A stretch of DNA of 64,000 nucleotides from Burkholderia sp. L27(2015) (GTDB lineage Bacteria > Pseudomonadota > Gammaproteobacteria > Burkholderiales > Burkholderiaceae): assembly GCF_009765705.1 (NCBI RefSeq), contig NZ_LMUX01000017.1:124001-188000 (forward strand). The letters run 5' to 3'. This document shows, piece after piece, positions 50,884 to 61,769 of the stretch (position 1 is its first letter; every line of letters starts with the position of its first letter). The notes beneath the pieces are model-generated. The model saw only the letters and a list, made by a program, of their open reading frames with translations. It searched no databases and had not been told where the DNA came from. The translations under genes and the position numbers were made by a program.

Positions 50884-50959
50884 ATGTTGTTGACCCATAG
50901 GACGCCCGGCGTGGCTGTCGCCTGGGTGGGCGCTCGGTGCTGTGCTAGCGAGGTGTTTC

Positions 50960-52177
50960 ATGAATCGACGTGACTTTATTGCGCTTGCAGCGAGCCTCGG
51001 CGTGCCGCTGAGCTGGTCTTCGGCGGCCAACGCTGACGCTAACGCCGCGGACAGGCGCTTGACGCCCGGCTATGACAACCTGTTGATTCTGATCGAACTC
51101 AAGGGTGGCAACGACGGACTCAATACCGTCATTCCGTACGCGGACCCGGCGTACTACAACCTGCGTCCCAAAGTAGGTATTGTGCGCGGGCAGGTCATCC
51201 AGCTTGACGAGCGTACGGGGCTGCACCCATCGCTGCAGGCCATGATGCCGATGTGGAAATGCGGTGAACTGGCGATCGTCCAGGGTGTCAGTTACCCTGC
51301 ACCCAATCTTTCGCACTTCCGCTCGATCGAGATCTGGGATACGGGTTCGCGCTCAGACGAATTCCTCACGCAGGGCTGGTTGACGCGCGCTTTTTCCGAG
51401 CGCGCCGTGCCGCATGGTTTTGCTGCTGACGGCGTGGTAATCGGCAGCGCGGAGATGGGGCCGCTGGCCAATGGGGCACGTGCCATTGCACTGGTCAATC
51501 CGGAGCAATTTTTGCGGCAATCGCGTTTGGCGATGCCGGCCCGTATCCACGAAACGAATCCCTCGCTCGAACATATCCTGTTGGTCGAAAACGATATCCT
51601 GAAAGCCGCTGACGGGCTGCGACCGCGCGAAGGCCAATATGCATTCAAAACCAGTTTCCCTGGCGGTGCATTCGGTACCTCAGTGAGGACGGCGATGCAG
51701 GTGCTGGGCGCGGCCGACACCACGACAGGCCAGCCCATCGCGGGGCAGGGCGTCGGCGTGATCCGGCTCACGCTCAACGGCTTCGATACGCATCAGAATC
51801 AGTTGGGACAACAAGCGAGCCTACTCAAGCAGCTGGCGGACGGTATGGTCGCGCTGCGCTCGGCGCTGGGCGAACTCGGACGCTGGCAATCGACCTTGAT
51901 CATGACCTACTCGGAATTCGGACGGCGGCCGCGCGAAAATCAAAGCGAGGGCACCGATCACGGTACGGTCGCGCCTCATTTTGTAGCGGGCGGTCGGGTA
52001 CAGGGAGGCTTGCACGGCGTGCCGCCCGTATTGGCGAGCCTGGACGGTAGCGGCAACTTGCCGGTAGGCGTCGACTTTCGTTCGATTTATGCGACCGTGC
52101 TGGAGCGCTGGTGGGGTTTGGATTCGTTGCAGGTGCTCGAAAAACGCTTCACGCCTATGCCTTTGCTGCGGGCTTGA
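50960..52177 (+). CDS. DUF1501 family protein
   Basis: 405 residues. MNRRDFIALAASLGVPLSWS is a Tat-type signal with twin Arg. NLLILIELKGGNDGLNTVIP, YNLRPKVGI, NLSHFRSIEIWDTGS, TLIMTYSEFGRRPREN and DHGTVAPHFV are typical of the alkaline-phosphatase-like DUF1501 fold. The start at 50960 is taken because the signal begins there. Always found with DUF1800; the substrate is unknown. Its 3' end overlaps the convergent lipoprotein gene by 23 bp. Confidence 0.88.
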   Translation: MNRRDFIALAASLGVPLSWSSAANADANAADRRLTPGYDNLLILIELKGGNDGLNTVIPYADPAYYNLRPKVGIVRGQVIQLDERTGLHPSLQAMMPMWKCGELAIVQGVSYPAPNLSHFRSIEIWDTGSRSDEFLTQGWLTRAFSERAVPHGFAADGVVIGSAEMGPLANGARAIALVNPEQFLRQSRLAMPARIHETNPSLEHILLVENDILKAADGLRPREGQYAFKTSFPGGAFGTSVRTAMQVLGAADTTTGQPIAGQGVGVIRLTLNGFDTHQNQLGQQASLLKQLADGMVALRSALGELGRWQSTLIMTYSEFGRRPRENQSEGTDHGTVAPHFVAGGRVQGGLHGVPPVLASLDGSGNLPVGVDFRSIYATVLERWWGLDSLQVLEKRFTPMPLLRA

Positions 52178-52589
52178 TCTGGATCGGTTCGTTTGCCGAT
52201 GTTTTGGGCGCAGGTTCCGGCACATCGGATTTCGGCACGACTTTCGGGGGCGCCGAAACCCAGTGCCATGAACTCAACTTGGCGCCATCGAAAAGACACT
52301 CCGCCGAGGCGGTTTTTTTCGGGGTAGGAGTTTTGAAGTAGAAGAATCGCGCAATCGCACCGGAATTGCCTTCGACCTCGGCGCCGATGAAAACCCGCTT
52401 GCCGTCGTGGCTCTGCGTGGCATAAACGATCTTGAAGGCGGGGTCGGTGCGCCATTGATCATCTGCCTGAACCGCTTGTTTGCAAGCGGCAAGATTGCTG
52501 CTATCGAGCGAGTATCGATCGATGGCGCATCCGCTGCTCGCAAGCGTTGCCAACGCGGCCACTATTCCAAGCAAGATTCGAATTTTCAT
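52155..52589 (-). CDS. Putative lipoprotein
   Basis: 144 residues from ATG 52589. Signal with lipobox LASSGCAIDRYS, so lipid-anchored. FFYFKTPTPKKTASAECLFD and a Pro/Lys-rich tail (KVVPKSDVPEPAPKTSA) follow. No family is recognised. It is convergent with the DUF1501 gene and overlaps its last 23 bp. A longer frame to 52676 would mask the signal. Confidence 0.65.
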   Translation of the reverse strand: MKIRILLGIVAALATLASSGCAIDRYSLDSSNLAACKQAVQADDQWRTDPAFKIVYATQSHDGKRVFIGAEVEGNSGAIARFFYFKTPTPKKTASAECLFDGAKLSSWHWVSAPPKVVPKSDVPEPAPKTSANEPIQIKPAAKA

Positions 52590-52690
52590 TGACGTAGAAA
52601 TATCTCGCTGTGTACGCCGTCGACTTCCACGGCCAATTCGCCGCGCGCGCCATTGATATTGCAGAATTGCCAGCAATCGAGGAATTCGGG

Positions 52691-52777
52691 TGGTGCGACC
52701 GAGAGGACTTGAACCTCCACAGAATTGCTTCCGGCAGGACCTAAACCTGCTGCGTCTACCAATTTCGCCACGGTCGC
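52691..52777 (-). tRNA. tRNA-Leu (TAG)
   Basis: On the minus strand the acceptor GCGACCG pairs with CGGTCGC, followed by A and encoded CCA (52691-52693). GCAGG-TTTAGGT-CCTGC gives anticodon TAG. A long variable arm, as in leucine tRNAs, follows, and GGTTCAAGTCC is the T arm. Confidence 0.95.
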
Positions 52778-52906
52778 CCGAAGCGCGAGATTATACCCTG
52801 TGAACACCTGCTAAATCCAGCACCATGCGGTGCACTTCATGTAGTGGGATGGCGCGGCCAACCGCGGTTATCATCACCGCTTCCCACTTATCTTACCCAC
52901 GACCGC

Positions 52907-53752
52907 GTGAACTTCGACCACTATTGCCAACAAAAAGCCGCGCCTGCCGGCTCCGCCGTGTATTACACCTTGCGCCAGGCGAAGGCTGCCGACCGGCCCG
53001 GTCTCACCGCGCTATTCGCATATCGGCGCGAGCTCGAAGAGACGATCGAGACCTGCAGCGAGGTCGCAGTCGGGCAAGCCAAACTCGTGTGGTGGCAGCG
53101 CGAACTGCAAAGCCTGGCAGGTGGCGCCGGCGCCGCGCCGGCCCATCCGGTGACGCGCGCGCTAGCCGCACATCTACGGGAACCCGCGAGCGAATTGGCC
53201 GCCTTGCAAGCGGTGGCGGACGGATACGCGATGGATCTCGAACAAGCGCGTTATCTTGACTACGCGGGACTCAATCAATACTTGCTCAAGGTGGGTGGCC
53301 AAGGCGCGCTGCTGATAGCGCGCGGCGCAGGCATACGCTCAAGCGCGGGGCTTGAGGCCGCCGCTCAGCTCGGTCACGCACTGACGCTCACACAACTGCT
53401 GCGCGATGTCGGTCAACACGCCCGGCATGGCCGAATTTATATCCCGGTCGACGAGTTGCAGCGCTTTGGGGTAACCGCGGCCGATGTGGTCAATCGCCGC
53501 TATAGCGAGGCTTTTTCAGCGCTAATGGCATTCCAGGTCACGCGCGCGCGCGACGCGATTCAAACCGCACTGGTCAAACTGCGGACGGATCCGGCCACGT
53601 CCCGTGCCGCGCGAGCCACGCTGGGGGCGCAGGCTGCGATTGCATTGGCGACGCTAGGCGAAATCGAGGCCTCACACTTTCAGGTCTTGCATCAGCAGAT
53701 TTTCCTGACGCCTTTGCGCATGCTGTGGCTGACGTGGCGTGGCGCGCACTGA
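52907..53752 (+). CDS. Squalene/phytoene-synthase-like protein with degenerate motifs
   Basis: 281 residues from GTG 52907. FDHYCQQKAAPAGSAVYYTL and LVWWQRELQSLAGG match the squalene/phytoene synthase family (COG1562). The first aspartate-rich motif (DxxxD) reads YRRELEETIETC and the second (normally RDxxEDxxRGRIYLP) reads RDVGQHARHGRIYIP, so the Mg-diphosphate ligands are largely replaced. This suggests it is not a working prenyl synthase; the NDUFAF6 branch, which assists complex I assembly in mitochondria, has similar losses. A non-catalytic role is inferred. Confidence 0.75.
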   Translation: MNFDHYCQQKAAPAGSAVYYTLRQAKAADRPGLTALFAYRRELEETIETCSEVAVGQAKLVWWQRELQSLAGGAGAAPAHPVTRALAAHLREPASELAALQAVADGYAMDLEQARYLDYAGLNQYLLKVGGQGALLIARGAGIRSSAGLEAAAQLGHALTLTQLLRDVGQHARHGRIYIPVDELQRFGVTAADVVNRRYSEAFSALMAFQVTRARDAIQTALVKLRTDPATSRAARATLGAQAAIALATLGEIEASHFQVLHQQIFLTPLRMLWLTWRGAH

Positions 53753-53755
53753 TCT

Positions 53756-54919
53756 CTAGCGTTGTTGCGCCGCCTGCCATAGCAGCCCAATCTGCTGGGC
53801 TGCATTGGCGAGCAAATCCGGCGCCTGTGCGACGCATTCCTGCAAGGTCATGGGGCCGGCCGTCAGCGAAAAACACCCGGCAAAATGTTGCGTCAACGCA
53901 TTGAGCGCGCGCGCGTCGATCGCGCCGGAAAGCAGGGTGCTCGGCACGTTGGCTTCGCGTGCGAAACGGCTCGCCACGTAAGGCGCTTTGCCATGCAGAG
54001 ATTGCGCATCGCTGCGCCCCTCGCCGGTAATCATCCAGTCGGCGCCGCGCAACAAATCGGGCAGTCCCACGTGTTGCGCCACGACATCGGCGCCATGCTG
54101 AAATTGGGCGCCAAGCAGTTGCAGCGCAAAGCCCAATCCACCGGCAGCACCCGCTCCGGGCGAGCGTTGAGCGCTGCGCCCTAGCGCCGATTCAAGCAAG
54201 TCAGCGCACGCTTGGAGCACCGCATCGAGCTGCTCGACCTGCTCGGGCCGCACGCCTTTCTGTGGTCCGAAAATGGCTGTTGCGCCGAGTGATCCGCACA
54301 AGGGATTGTCGACATCGGACATGGCAATCAATTCGACTTGAGCCAGACGAGGATCGAGCTCGCTGACGTCGACGCTGCTCAAGCGAGCCAAGGCTGCAGG
54401 ATGAGGTTCGAGCAAGCGCCGCTCGGCATCATAAAAGCGCACACCTAATGCCGCGAGCATGCCCGCGCCGGCGTCGTTGGTGCTGCTGCCGCCCAGCGCA
54501 ATCAGGAAACGGGTCGCGCCCGCATCGAGCAAGGTCTTGATCGCTTCGCCCAGGCCGATGCTCGAGCGCATTTCGATCGGCTCGGCCATGCCCACCGGAT
54601 CGGTGATGCCGACGATCTCGGCCGTCTCGACGACCGCGGTAACGACCTGCGCCTGATCCGTGAAAAGCCCCGTGGCGGCTTCCCGCAGCACGCCTGTGGC
54701 GCCTCGCACGGTCAATTGACGTGTGGTGCCGCCGCGCGAGAGCAGCGCCGCCAGCGTGCCTTCGCCGCCATCGGCCATCGGGCAAGCGTGCAGCGTAGCG
54801 TGCGGAAAGACGCGGCGCAGGCCCACGCTCATCGCGGCACACGCTTGTTCGGCGCTCAGCGAACCTTTGAACGAATCAGGGGCAAGAACGATGATCGGTG
54901 CTGACGGCATATTGGGCAT
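53756..54919 (-). CDS. Glycerate kinase (GlxK family)
   Basis: 387 residues; phosphorylates D-glycerate, usually to 2-phosphoglycerate. VLAPDSFKGSLSAEQACAAM and CPMADGGEGTLAALL are the N-terminal family signatures; FLIALGGSSTNDAGAGMLAA, FGPQKGV and WMITGEGRSDAQS follow. Full length for the family. Convergent with the synthase-like gene. Confidence 0.93.
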   Translation of the reverse strand: MPNMPSAPIIVLAPDSFKGSLSAEQACAAMSVGLRRVFPHATLHACPMADGGEGTLAALLSRGGTTRQLTVRGATGVLREAATGLFTDQAQVVTAVVETAEIVGITDPVGMAEPIEMRSSIGLGEAIKTLLDAGATRFLIALGGSSTNDAGAGMLAALGVRFYDAERRLLEPHPAALARLSSVDVSELDPRLAQVELIAMSDVDNPLCGSLGATAIFGPQKGVRPEQVEQLDAVLQACADLLESALGRSAQRSPGAGAAGGLGFALQLLGAQFQHGADVVAQHVGLPDLLRGADWMITGEGRSDAQSLHGKAPYVASRFAREANVPSTLLSGAIDARALNALTQHFAGCFSLTAGPMTLQECVAQAPDLLANAAQQIGLLWQAAQQR

Positions 54920-55051
54920 AAGGGACGGTTGCGAAGAGTCGAATGGGGCGCATGGCGTAATAATGAGCGCAACAACGCAGCGTCCGATAATGTAACAAAG
55001 TCCGGGCGTTTGCGATCAAAACTGCGATTTCGGTGTGGGAAGGCAATACTT

Positions 55052-55060
55052 TGCTAAAAT
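55052..55060 (+). promoter_or_regulatory. Extended -10 upstream of tig
   Basis: TGCTAAAAT with a TGn extension, about 136 bp before the tig ATG; no clear -35. Confidence 0.4.
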
Positions 55061-55195
55061 ATCAGGCTTTCCAGACTTGCCTGGATAAACTGGACACACC
55101 AATAAGGCGCGGCTTGACCTGCGCAGCACCTGTTGAAGGGCTGCATTAGGCACGGTCATTACTGCGGCATGATCACTTTAGGACGGATTGAATTC

Positions 55196-56539
55196 ATGAC
55201 TAACGTTGTAGAAAACCTCGGCAAACTCGAACGTCGCATCACGATCTCCTTGCCCAAGGACGCGGTTCTGAAGGACGTAGATGCCCGCATTCGCCAACTG
55301 GCAAAGAATATGAAGATGCCGGGTTTCCGTCCAGGCAAGGTACCGCTGAAAATGGTCACTCAGCAGTACGCGGGCCAGGTCGAGGCGGAAGTCTTGAGCG
55401 ATCGCGTCGGCAAGGAATTTTTCGCGATCAGCCGCACCGAAAACCTCAAGGTCGCCGGACAGCCGCGTTTTGCGCCCAAGGAAGAGCAGCCGGAAAACAC
55501 CTACACGTTCGACGCGACCTTCGAGGTTTACCCCGAGGTGAAGCTGGGCGACGTGTCGGGCGCCGAGATCACCCGCACCGTGACCACGATCGGTGACGCG
55601 GAAGTCGACCGCACGCTGGAAATCCTGCGCAAGCAGCGCGTGCACTATCACGCTCGCGGCGAAGCCGGTGAGCATGGCGATGGCGGCAGCGAACTGGCGG
55701 CAAAAGAAGGCGATCGCGTGACCGTCGACTTCGTCGGCAAGATCGACGACGTGGCATTCGCGGGCGGCTCGGCGGAAGATTTCGCGTTTGTGCTCGGTGA
55801 AGGCCGCATGTTGCCCGAGTTCGAGAAAGCGGCGACGGGCTTGAAGATCGGCGAAAACCGCGAGTTCGACCTGAAGTTCCCCGAGGACTACCACGGCAAG
55901 GATGTGGCCGGCAAAACCGCGCAATTCACGGTCACGCTCAAGAAGGTCGAATGGCCGCATTTGCCGGAAATCGATGCCGAATTCGCCAAGACGCTGGGCA
56001 TTGAAGACGGCGACATCGCCAAGATGCGCACGGAAATTCACGACAATCTCGAACGCGAAGCCAAGCGTCGCACCCAATCGCTCTTGAAAAATCAGGTGAT
56101 GGACGCACTGTTAAGCATCTCGGAACTCGAAGCGCCGAAAGCGTTGATCGAGCAGGATCAGGAGCGTCTGGTCGAAATGGCGCGCCAGGATCTCGAGCAA
56201 CGCGGCGTGCCGAACGCGGCTGATGCACCGATCCCGGTTGAAATGTTCAAGGATCAGGCCGAGCGACGTGTGAAGCTGGGCCTGGTGCTGGCTGAGCTGG
56301 TCAAGGCGAATGGCCTGGAAGCGAAGCCGGAACAGATCCGCGCCGAAGTCGACGAATTCGCAAAAAGCTATGAAGACCCGAAAGAGGTCGTGCGCTGGTA
56401 TTATTCGAATCAAACGCGCCTGGCCGAGATGGAAGCCTATGTCGTCGAAAGCAACGTCGTCGACTTCGTGCTTGGTAAGGCCAAGGTAAGCGACAAGCAG
56501 GTCGGGTTCGAGGAGCTCGCTGGTCAAGCCGCTTCTTAA
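55196..56539 (+). CDS. tig: Trigger factor
   Basis: 447 residues; ribosome-associated chaperone and prolyl isomerase. The N-terminal domain has the ribosome-docking signature [13 protein letters not shown], the FKBP-type PPIase domain is at about 150-250 ([20 protein letters not shown]), and a helical chaperone C-domain follows. The ATG at 55196 is used; an upstream ATG adds 21 residues without homology. First gene of the tig-clpP-clpX-lon cluster. Confidence 0.97.
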   Translation: MTNVVENLGKLERRITISLPKDAVLKDVDARIRQLAKNMKMPGFRPGKVPLKMVTQQYAGQVEAEVLSDRVGKEFFAISRTENLKVAGQPRFAPKEEQPENTYTFDATFEVYPEVKLGDVSGAEITRTVTTIGDAEVDRTLEILRKQRVHYHARGEAGEHGDGGSELAAKEGDRVTVDFVGKIDDVAFAGGSAEDFAFVLGEGRMLPEFEKAATGLKIGENREFDLKFPEDYHGKDVAGKTAQFTVTLKKVEWPHLPEIDAEFAKTLGIEDGDIAKMRTEIHDNLEREAKRRTQSLLKNQVMDALLSISELEAPKALIEQDQERLVEMARQDLEQRGVPNAADAPIPVEMFKDQAERRVKLGLVLAELVKANGLEAKPEQIRAEVDEFAKSYEDPKEVVRWYYSNQTRLAEMEAYVVESNVVDFVLGKAKVSDKQVGFEELAGQAAS

Positions 56540-56676
56540 GGGGTCATGCCCCACGGTTTTCGTGCCGACTCCGAAGAGGCGGCACGAAGCACCTGCGGTG
56601 CTGTTCGACCATGCTTGTCATGACAGGGCTCGTTGGCATTTGCCGGCGGGCCCCTTCAAATTTAAGGACTGATTGC

Positions 56677-57327
56677 ATGACGTTTCGCACCGATTTGCTA
56701 AACCAGATGGCGGCTCAATCTTCCGCTCTCGATACTCAGTCGCTGGGCCTCGTACCGATGGTCGTCGAGACCAGCGGCCGCGGCGAGCGCGCCTATGACA
56801 TTTATTCGCGCTTGCTCAAAGAGCGCGTGGTGTTCCTGGTGGGCGAGGTCAATGATCAGACCGCCAATCTGGTGATCGCCCAGTTGTTGTTCCTCGAAAG
56901 CGAAAATCCTGACAAGGACATCAATCTTTATATCAATAGCCCTGGCGGTTCGGTATCGGCCGGCATGGCAATTTACGACACGCTGCAGTTCATCAAGCCC
57001 GATGTTTCAACGCTGTGCATGGGCTTGGCTGCTAGCATGGGCGCTTTTCTGTTGTCGGCAGGTGCCAAGGGCAAGCGTTTTGCGCTGCCCAATGCCCGTG
57101 TGATGATCCACCAGCCTTTGGGTGGCGCACGCGGACAGGCGTCCGATATCGAAATTCAGGCGCGCGAAATATTGTATTTGAAAGAGCGTCTGAACAATCT
57201 GTTGGCCGAGCATACCGGCCAATCTGTCGATCGCATCGCCCGCGACACCGACCGCGACAATTTCATGTCGTCGGAAGATGCCAAGAGTTACGGATTGATC
57301 GATTCGGTGCTGCTCAAACGGACCTGA
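56677..57327 (+). CDS. clpP: ClpP protease subunit
   Basis: 216 residues, serine protease forming a 14-mer with ClpX or ClpA. Catalytic Ser120 in [12 protein letters not shown], His145 in MIHQPLGG, Asp in the [10 protein letters not shown] region. The N-terminal propeptide (about 15-20 residues) precedes [23 protein letters not shown] 56677 chosen; the earlier in-frame start adds 22 residues. 122 bp before clpX. Confidence 0.98.
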   Translation: MTFRTDLLNQMAAQSSALDTQSLGLVPMVVETSGRGERAYDIYSRLLKERVVFLVGEVNDQTANLVIAQLLFLESENPDKDINLYINSPGGSVSAGMAIYDTLQFIKPDVSTLCMGLAASMGAFLLSAGAKGKRFALPNARVMIHQPLGGARGQASDIEIQAREILYLKERLNNLLAEHTGQSVDRIARDTDRDNFMSSEDAKSYGLIDSVLLKRT

Positions 57328-57449
57328 TTTCCCAGGTCGGATTTCAGAGCGGCTAGCGCGACCCGATCGCTGCGCTGTGTGGGGCCAGTGCCCCCGCAGC
57401 AGGCAATCGGCGTATTATGTAGATTACATGTCCGGAGGCTTGAAACTAT

Positions 57450-58721
57450 ATGGCGGACAAAAAGAGCGCCCCCAGCGAAAAGTTGCTGTACTGCTCATTC
57501 TGCGGCAAGAGCCAGCATGAGGTGAAAAAACTCATTGCGGGTCCGTCGGTGTTCATCTGCGATGAATGTATCGACTTATGCAATGAGATCATCCGCGATG
57601 AAGCGCAAGGCACAGGTTCGGAGTCCGGCATCAACCGGTCCGATCTGCCGAGCCCGCAAGAAATTCGCGATATCCTCGACCAATACGTGATCGGTCAGGA
57701 ACGCGCCAAGAAAATTCTTGCTGTCGCGGTGTACAACCATTACAAGCGCCTCAAGCATCTCGAGCGTAAAGACGAGATCGAGCTTGCGAAGAGCAACATC
57801 CTGCTGATCGGACCGACCGGTTCCGGCAAGACTTTGCTCGCGCAAACGCTGGCGCGCATGCTGAACGTACCGTTCGTGATCGCCGATGCGACCACGCTGA
57901 CGGAAGCCGGCTATGTCGGCGAAGACGTCGAAAACATCATTCAGAAATTGCTGCAGAACTGCAACTATGAAGTCGACAAGGCCCAGCGCGGCATTGTTTA
58001 TATTGATGAAATCGATAAGATCAGCCGCAAATCGGACAACCCGTCGATTACCCGCGATGTATCGGGCGAAGGCGTGCAGCAGGCTCTGCTGAAGTTGATC
58101 GAAGGCACGATGGCTTCGGTGCCGCCGCAAGGCGGGCGCAAGCATCCCAATCAGGATTTCATCCAGGTCGACACCACCAATATCTTGTTTATATGCGGTG
58201 GCGCGTTCGACGGTCTCGAGAAAGTCATTATTGACCGTACCGAGAAAACGGGTATTGGCTTTGGCGCAACAGTCAAATCAAAGCAGGAACGCGATTCGGG
58301 CGAGGTATTGCGCGATGTGGAACCGGAGGATTTGATCAAGTTCGGTTTAATTCCCGAACTGATCGGACGTTTGCCGGTAGTCGCCACCTTGGGCAAGCTC
58401 GACGAAGCCGCTCTGATGACGATCTTGATCGAGCCGAAAAACGCCGTCGTGAAGCAATATCACAAACTCTTTGCCATGGAGCATGTCGAACTCGAAATCC
58501 GTCCCGACGCGTTGCAGGAAATTGCACGTAAAGCCATACGCCGCAAGACCGGCGCACGCGGCTTGCGTTCGATTCTCGAGCAGGCGTTGCTGGATGTGAT
58601 GTACGAGCTGCCAACGATGAAAGGGGTCACCAAGGTCATTATTGATGACAACGTGATCAATGGCGAAGGTAAGCCGCTGCTGATTTATTCGGATACGCCT
58701 AAAGTGGCGGGATCCAACTAA
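57450..58721 (+). CDS. clpX: ClpX unfoldase
   Basis: 423 residues. The N-terminal zinc-binding domain has CSFC and CDEC pairs (residues about 11-40), then AAA+ with Walker [16 protein letters not shown], Walker [10 protein letters not shown], sensor ELIGRLPV and the ClpP-binding loop region. Full length. Confidence 0.98.
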   Translation: MADKKSAPSEKLLYCSFCGKSQHEVKKLIAGPSVFICDECIDLCNEIIRDEAQGTGSESGINRSDLPSPQEIRDILDQYVIGQERAKKILAVAVYNHYKRLKHLERKDEIELAKSNILLIGPTGSGKTLLAQTLARMLNVPFVIADATTLTEAGYVGEDVENIIQKLLQNCNYEVDKAQRGIVYIDEIDKISRKSDNPSITRDVSGEGVQQALLKLIEGTMASVPPQGGRKHPNQDFIQVDTTNILFICGGAFDGLEKVIIDRTEKTGIGFGATVKSKQERDSGEVLRDVEPEDLIKFGLIPELIGRLPVVATLGKLDEAALMTILIEPKNAVVKQYHKLFAMEHVELEIRPDALQEIARKAIRRKTGARGLRSILEQALLDVMYELPTMKGVTKVIIDDNVINGEGKPLLIYSDTPKVAGSN

Positions 58722-58741
58722 CTCGGAAGCTGCCCATCTGG

Positions 58742-58776
58742 AAAGCCGTTCATGGCAACGTGAACGGCTTTTTGTT
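58742..58776 (+). terminator. Terminator after clpX
   Basis: AAAGCCGTTCA (58742-58752) pairs with TGAACGGCTTT (58761-58771), 8-nt loop, T-rich tail. Confidence 0.85.
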
Positions 58777-58883
58777 TCTGTGGTTTGATGGCGATATCGG
58801 CGCTGGAATCGTCACATAACCACAGCGCCGTGCCCGGCGCGTAAAAATTGTTTTTCGAATTACTTATTTCTGCGATAACGTGG

Positions 58884-58911
58884 CTTGTAATACCCGTAGT
58901 CGACCGCATGT
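58884..58911 (+). promoter_or_regulatory. Sigma-32-like heat-shock promoter of lon
   Basis: CTTGTAA (58884-58890), 13 bp, CCGCATGT (58904-58911) matches the heat-shock consensus CTTGAAA / CCCCATnT at all but one position in each box. About 90 bp before the lon ATG, after the clpX terminator. Confidence 0.55.
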
Positions 58912-59003
58912 AGGTCTCAGGACAGAGGGTGTATACCCGTGTCGGACCTAAGGTTTTAGTCGCAATTTAGTTGCTTTAGCATTTTTACTCACGGGGAAAT
59001 GAA

Positions 59004-61439
59004 ATGTCAGGAACCCAGCTGCTTCCTACGGAACAAACCTCACTTCCGCTGCTGCCGCTGCGCGACGTGGTGGTATTTCCACATATGGTGATTCCCCTGT
59101 TCGTGGGCCGTCCAAAGTCGATCAAAGCGCTCGAGACGGCAATGGAAGGCGGCAAGCACATTATGCTGGTCGCCCAGAAAACGGCTGCGAAGGATGAACC
59201 GACCGCAAAAGACATGTATGACGTCGGTTGCGTAGCGAACATCTTGCAGATGCTCAAGCTGCCGGACGGCACCGTCAAGGTGCTGGTCGAAGGGCTGCAA
59301 CGCGCCCGCACGATTTCGATCGAAGAAGGCGAAACGCAGTTTTCTTGCGAAGTCATGCCGCTCGAGCCCGATCAGGCCGATAGTGCTGAGACCGAAGCGC
59401 TGCGTCGTGCGATCGTTTCGCAATTCGATCAATACGTAAAGCTCAACAAAAAAATCCCTCCGGAGATCCTGACTTCGCTGTCCGGTATCGACGAAGCCGG
59501 TCGGCTGGCCGACACCATTGCGGCCCACTTGCCGCTCAAGCTCGATCAGAAACAGCACATCCTCGAGATGCTGCCGGTGATCGAACGTCTGGAACATTTG
59601 CTGGCCCAGCTCGAAGCCGAAATCGACATTCTGCAAGTCGAAAAACGCATTCGTGGGCGCGTCAAACGCCAGATGGAAAAGAGCCAGCGCGAGTACTACC
59701 TGAACGAGCAGGTCAAGGCGATTCAGAAAGAATTGGGCGAAGGCGAAGAAGGCGCGGATCTCGAAGAACTCGAGAAACGCATCACTGCCGCACGCATGCC
59801 CAAGGAAGCCAAGAAGAAGGCCGATTCCGAACTCAAGAAGCTCAAGTTGATGTCGCCGATGTCGGCCGAGGCCACTGTCGTGCGCAATTACATCGACACC
59901 TTGATCGGCCTGCCGTGGCGCAAGAAAAGCAAGGTGAACAACGAGCTGTCGAATGCCGAGAAGGTACTCGACCAGGATCACTTCGGGCTTGAGAAGGTCA
60001 AGGAACGGATTCTCGAGTATCTGGCAGTACAGCAGCGTGTCGACAAACTGAAGGCGCCTATCCTGTGCCTGGTCGGGCCTCCGGGTGTCGGCAAGACGTC
60101 GCTTGGGCAGTCGATTGCTCGCGCGACCAACCGCAAGTTCGTGCGCATGGCCTTGGGTGGCGTGCGTGACGAAGCGGAGATTCGTGGTCACCGTCGCACG
60201 TACATCGGCTCAATGCCGGGCAAGATTTTGCAAAGCCTGACCAAGGTCGGAGTGCGCAATCCGCTATTCCTGCTCGACGAAGTCGACAAGATGGGGCAAG
60301 ACTTCCGCGGCGATCCGTCGTCGGCGTTACTGGAAGTGCTCGATCCCGAGCAGAACCATACGTTCGCCGATCACTACGTTGAAGTTGATTTCGATTTGTC
60401 GGACGTGATGTTCGTCGCGACGTCGAACTCGCTGAATATTCCGCCTCCGTTGTTGGATCGGATGGAAGTGATCCGCTTGTCCGGCTATACGGAAGACGAA
60501 AAGATCAGCATCGCGCAACGTTACTTGCTGCCCAAGCAGAAAAAGAACAACGGCCTGAAGGAATCGGAAATTGTCGTCGCGGAAGAAGCGCTGCGCGACA
60601 TCATCCGCTACTACACGCGTGAAGCTGGCGTGCGGTCGTTGGAGCGTGAAATCTCGAAGATTTGCCGCAAGGTCGTCAAGATCCTGCTGCTGAAGAAATC
60701 GGATCATGCGCTCACCGTCGACGGCAGCAATCTCGATACGTTCCTGGGCGTGCGCAAGTACGATTTCGGCTTGGCCGCGAAGCAGAATCAGGTCGGGCAG
60801 GTTACCGGCCTGGCGTGGACCGAAGTGGGCGGCGATTTGCTGACCATCGAAGCCGCAGTGATGCCGGGTAAGGGCGTCGTGATTCGTACGGGTTCGCTGG
60901 GCGACGTCATGAAGGAATCGGTTGAGGCGGCACGTTCCGTGGTGCGCTCGCGCTCGCGCCGGTTGGGCATCAAGGATGAGGCCTTTGAAAAGAAGGATAT
61001 CCACATCCACGTGCCTGAAGGTGCAACGCCGAAGGACGGACCGTCCGCCGGTGTCGCGATGACAACGGCGCTGGTGTCGGTGCTCACGGGCATTCCCGTG
61101 CGTGCAGAAGTGGCGATGACCGGCGAGATCACGTTGCGCGGCGAAGTACTGCCTATCGGTGGCTTGAAAGAGAAGTTGCTGGCGGCTCACCGCGGCGGCA
61201 TCAAGCTCGTGTTGATCCCGGAAGAAAACGTCAAGGACTTGGCGGACATTCCGGACAACGTCAAGAACAGCATCGAGATCGTTCCGGTTCGCTGGATCGA
61301 CAAGGTGCTCGAGCTTGCGCTGGAACGGGTGCCCGAGGCGCTGGCTGACGAAGAAGTCAAGCCAGCGGCTACGGCAGCGGAACCTGCGGCTACACCCGCC
61401 GCGCCGGTAGCTGGCAGCACGGAAGTGGTCAAGCATTGA
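59004..61439 (+). CDS. lon: Lon protease
   Basis: 811 residues. ATP-dependent serine protease for misfolded and regulatory proteins. N-terminal substrate-binding domain, AAA+ with Walker [18 protein letters not shown] and Walker B (FLLDEVDKM), and the protease domain with [11 protein letters not shown] (Ser681). The C-terminal tail is Ala/Pro-rich. Full length, with its own heat-shock-like promoter. Confidence 0.98.
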   Translation: MSGTQLLPTEQTSLPLLPLRDVVVFPHMVIPLFVGRPKSIKALETAMEGGKHIMLVAQKTAAKDEPTAKDMYDVGCVANILQMLKLPDGTVKVLVEGLQRARTISIEEGETQFSCEVMPLEPDQADSAETEALRRAIVSQFDQYVKLNKKIPPEILTSLSGIDEAGRLADTIAAHLPLKLDQKQHILEMLPVIERLEHLLAQLEAEIDILQVEKRIRGRVKRQMEKSQREYYLNEQVKAIQKELGEGEEGADLEELEKRITAARMPKEAKKKADSELKKLKLMSPMSAEATVVRNYIDTLIGLPWRKKSKVNNELSNAEKVLDQDHFGLEKVKERILEYLAVQQRVDKLKAPILCLVGPPGVGKTSLGQSIARATNRKFVRMALGGVRDEAEIRGHRRTYIGSMPGKILQSLTKVGVRNPLFLLDEVDKMGQDFRGDPSSALLEVLDPEQNHTFADHYVEVDFDLSDVMFVATSNSLNIPPPLLDRMEVIRLSGYTEDEKISIAQRYLLPKQKKNNGLKESEIVVAEEALRDIIRYYTREAGVRSLEREISKICRKVVKILLLKKSDHALTVDGSNLDTFLGVRKYDFGLAAKQNQVGQVTGLAWTEVGGDLLTIEAAVMPGKGVVIRTGSLGDVMKESVEAARSVVRSRSRRLGIKDEAFEKKDIHIHVPEGATPKDGPSAGVAMTTALVSVLTGIPVRAEVAMTGEITLRGEVLPIGGLKEKLLAAHRGGIKLVLIPEENVKDLADIPDNVKNSIEIVPVRWIDKVLELALERVPEALADEEVKPAATAAEPAATPAAPVAGSTEVVKH

Positions 61440-61475
61440 TGATGCGCTGATCGCCTCCGAGCGATGTCTCACGAA

Positions 61476-61506
61476 AAGCCCACGGCGTGTCCGTGGGCTT
61501 TTTTTT
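61476..61506 (+). terminator. Terminator after lon
   Basis: AAGCCCACGG pairs with CCGTGGGCTT (61491-61500), then T run to 61506. Confidence 0.9.
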
Positions 61507-61612
61507 GGGTCACGGCGAAGCATGGCCGGAGCCGCTCGACAAAAAGACCCGGCACAAAGTAGTGCTGACCAACGCAAAGCCTCGCCAGTATTGCCTGAGC
61601 GGCGTAAATTGC

Positions 61613-61641
61613 TTGACACCTTTTTTTCGCACTTGTCTAAT
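61613..61641 (+). promoter_or_regulatory. hupB promoter
   Basis: Consensus TTGACA (61613-61618), 17 bp, TCTAAT (61636-61641). Start about 61648, leaving a 120-nt leader. The rest of the 263 bp between the lon terminator and hupB shows no gene. Confidence 0.65.
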
Positions 61642-61769
61642 CAGATCGCCAGCAAATTGCTGCGCTTAATACCGCCGGTCTGCTTCCCATCTGCCGTCGT
61701 CGTGGTGCATTCGATAAGCACCCGGGTGAGGCCTGCGGTCCGTCGCCCAACCCATCTCAGGTGCCCATA

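Noticed and set aside
59040-61619. Two long minus-strand frames across lon
   Set aside because: Shadow frames of lon; no start signals or motifs.
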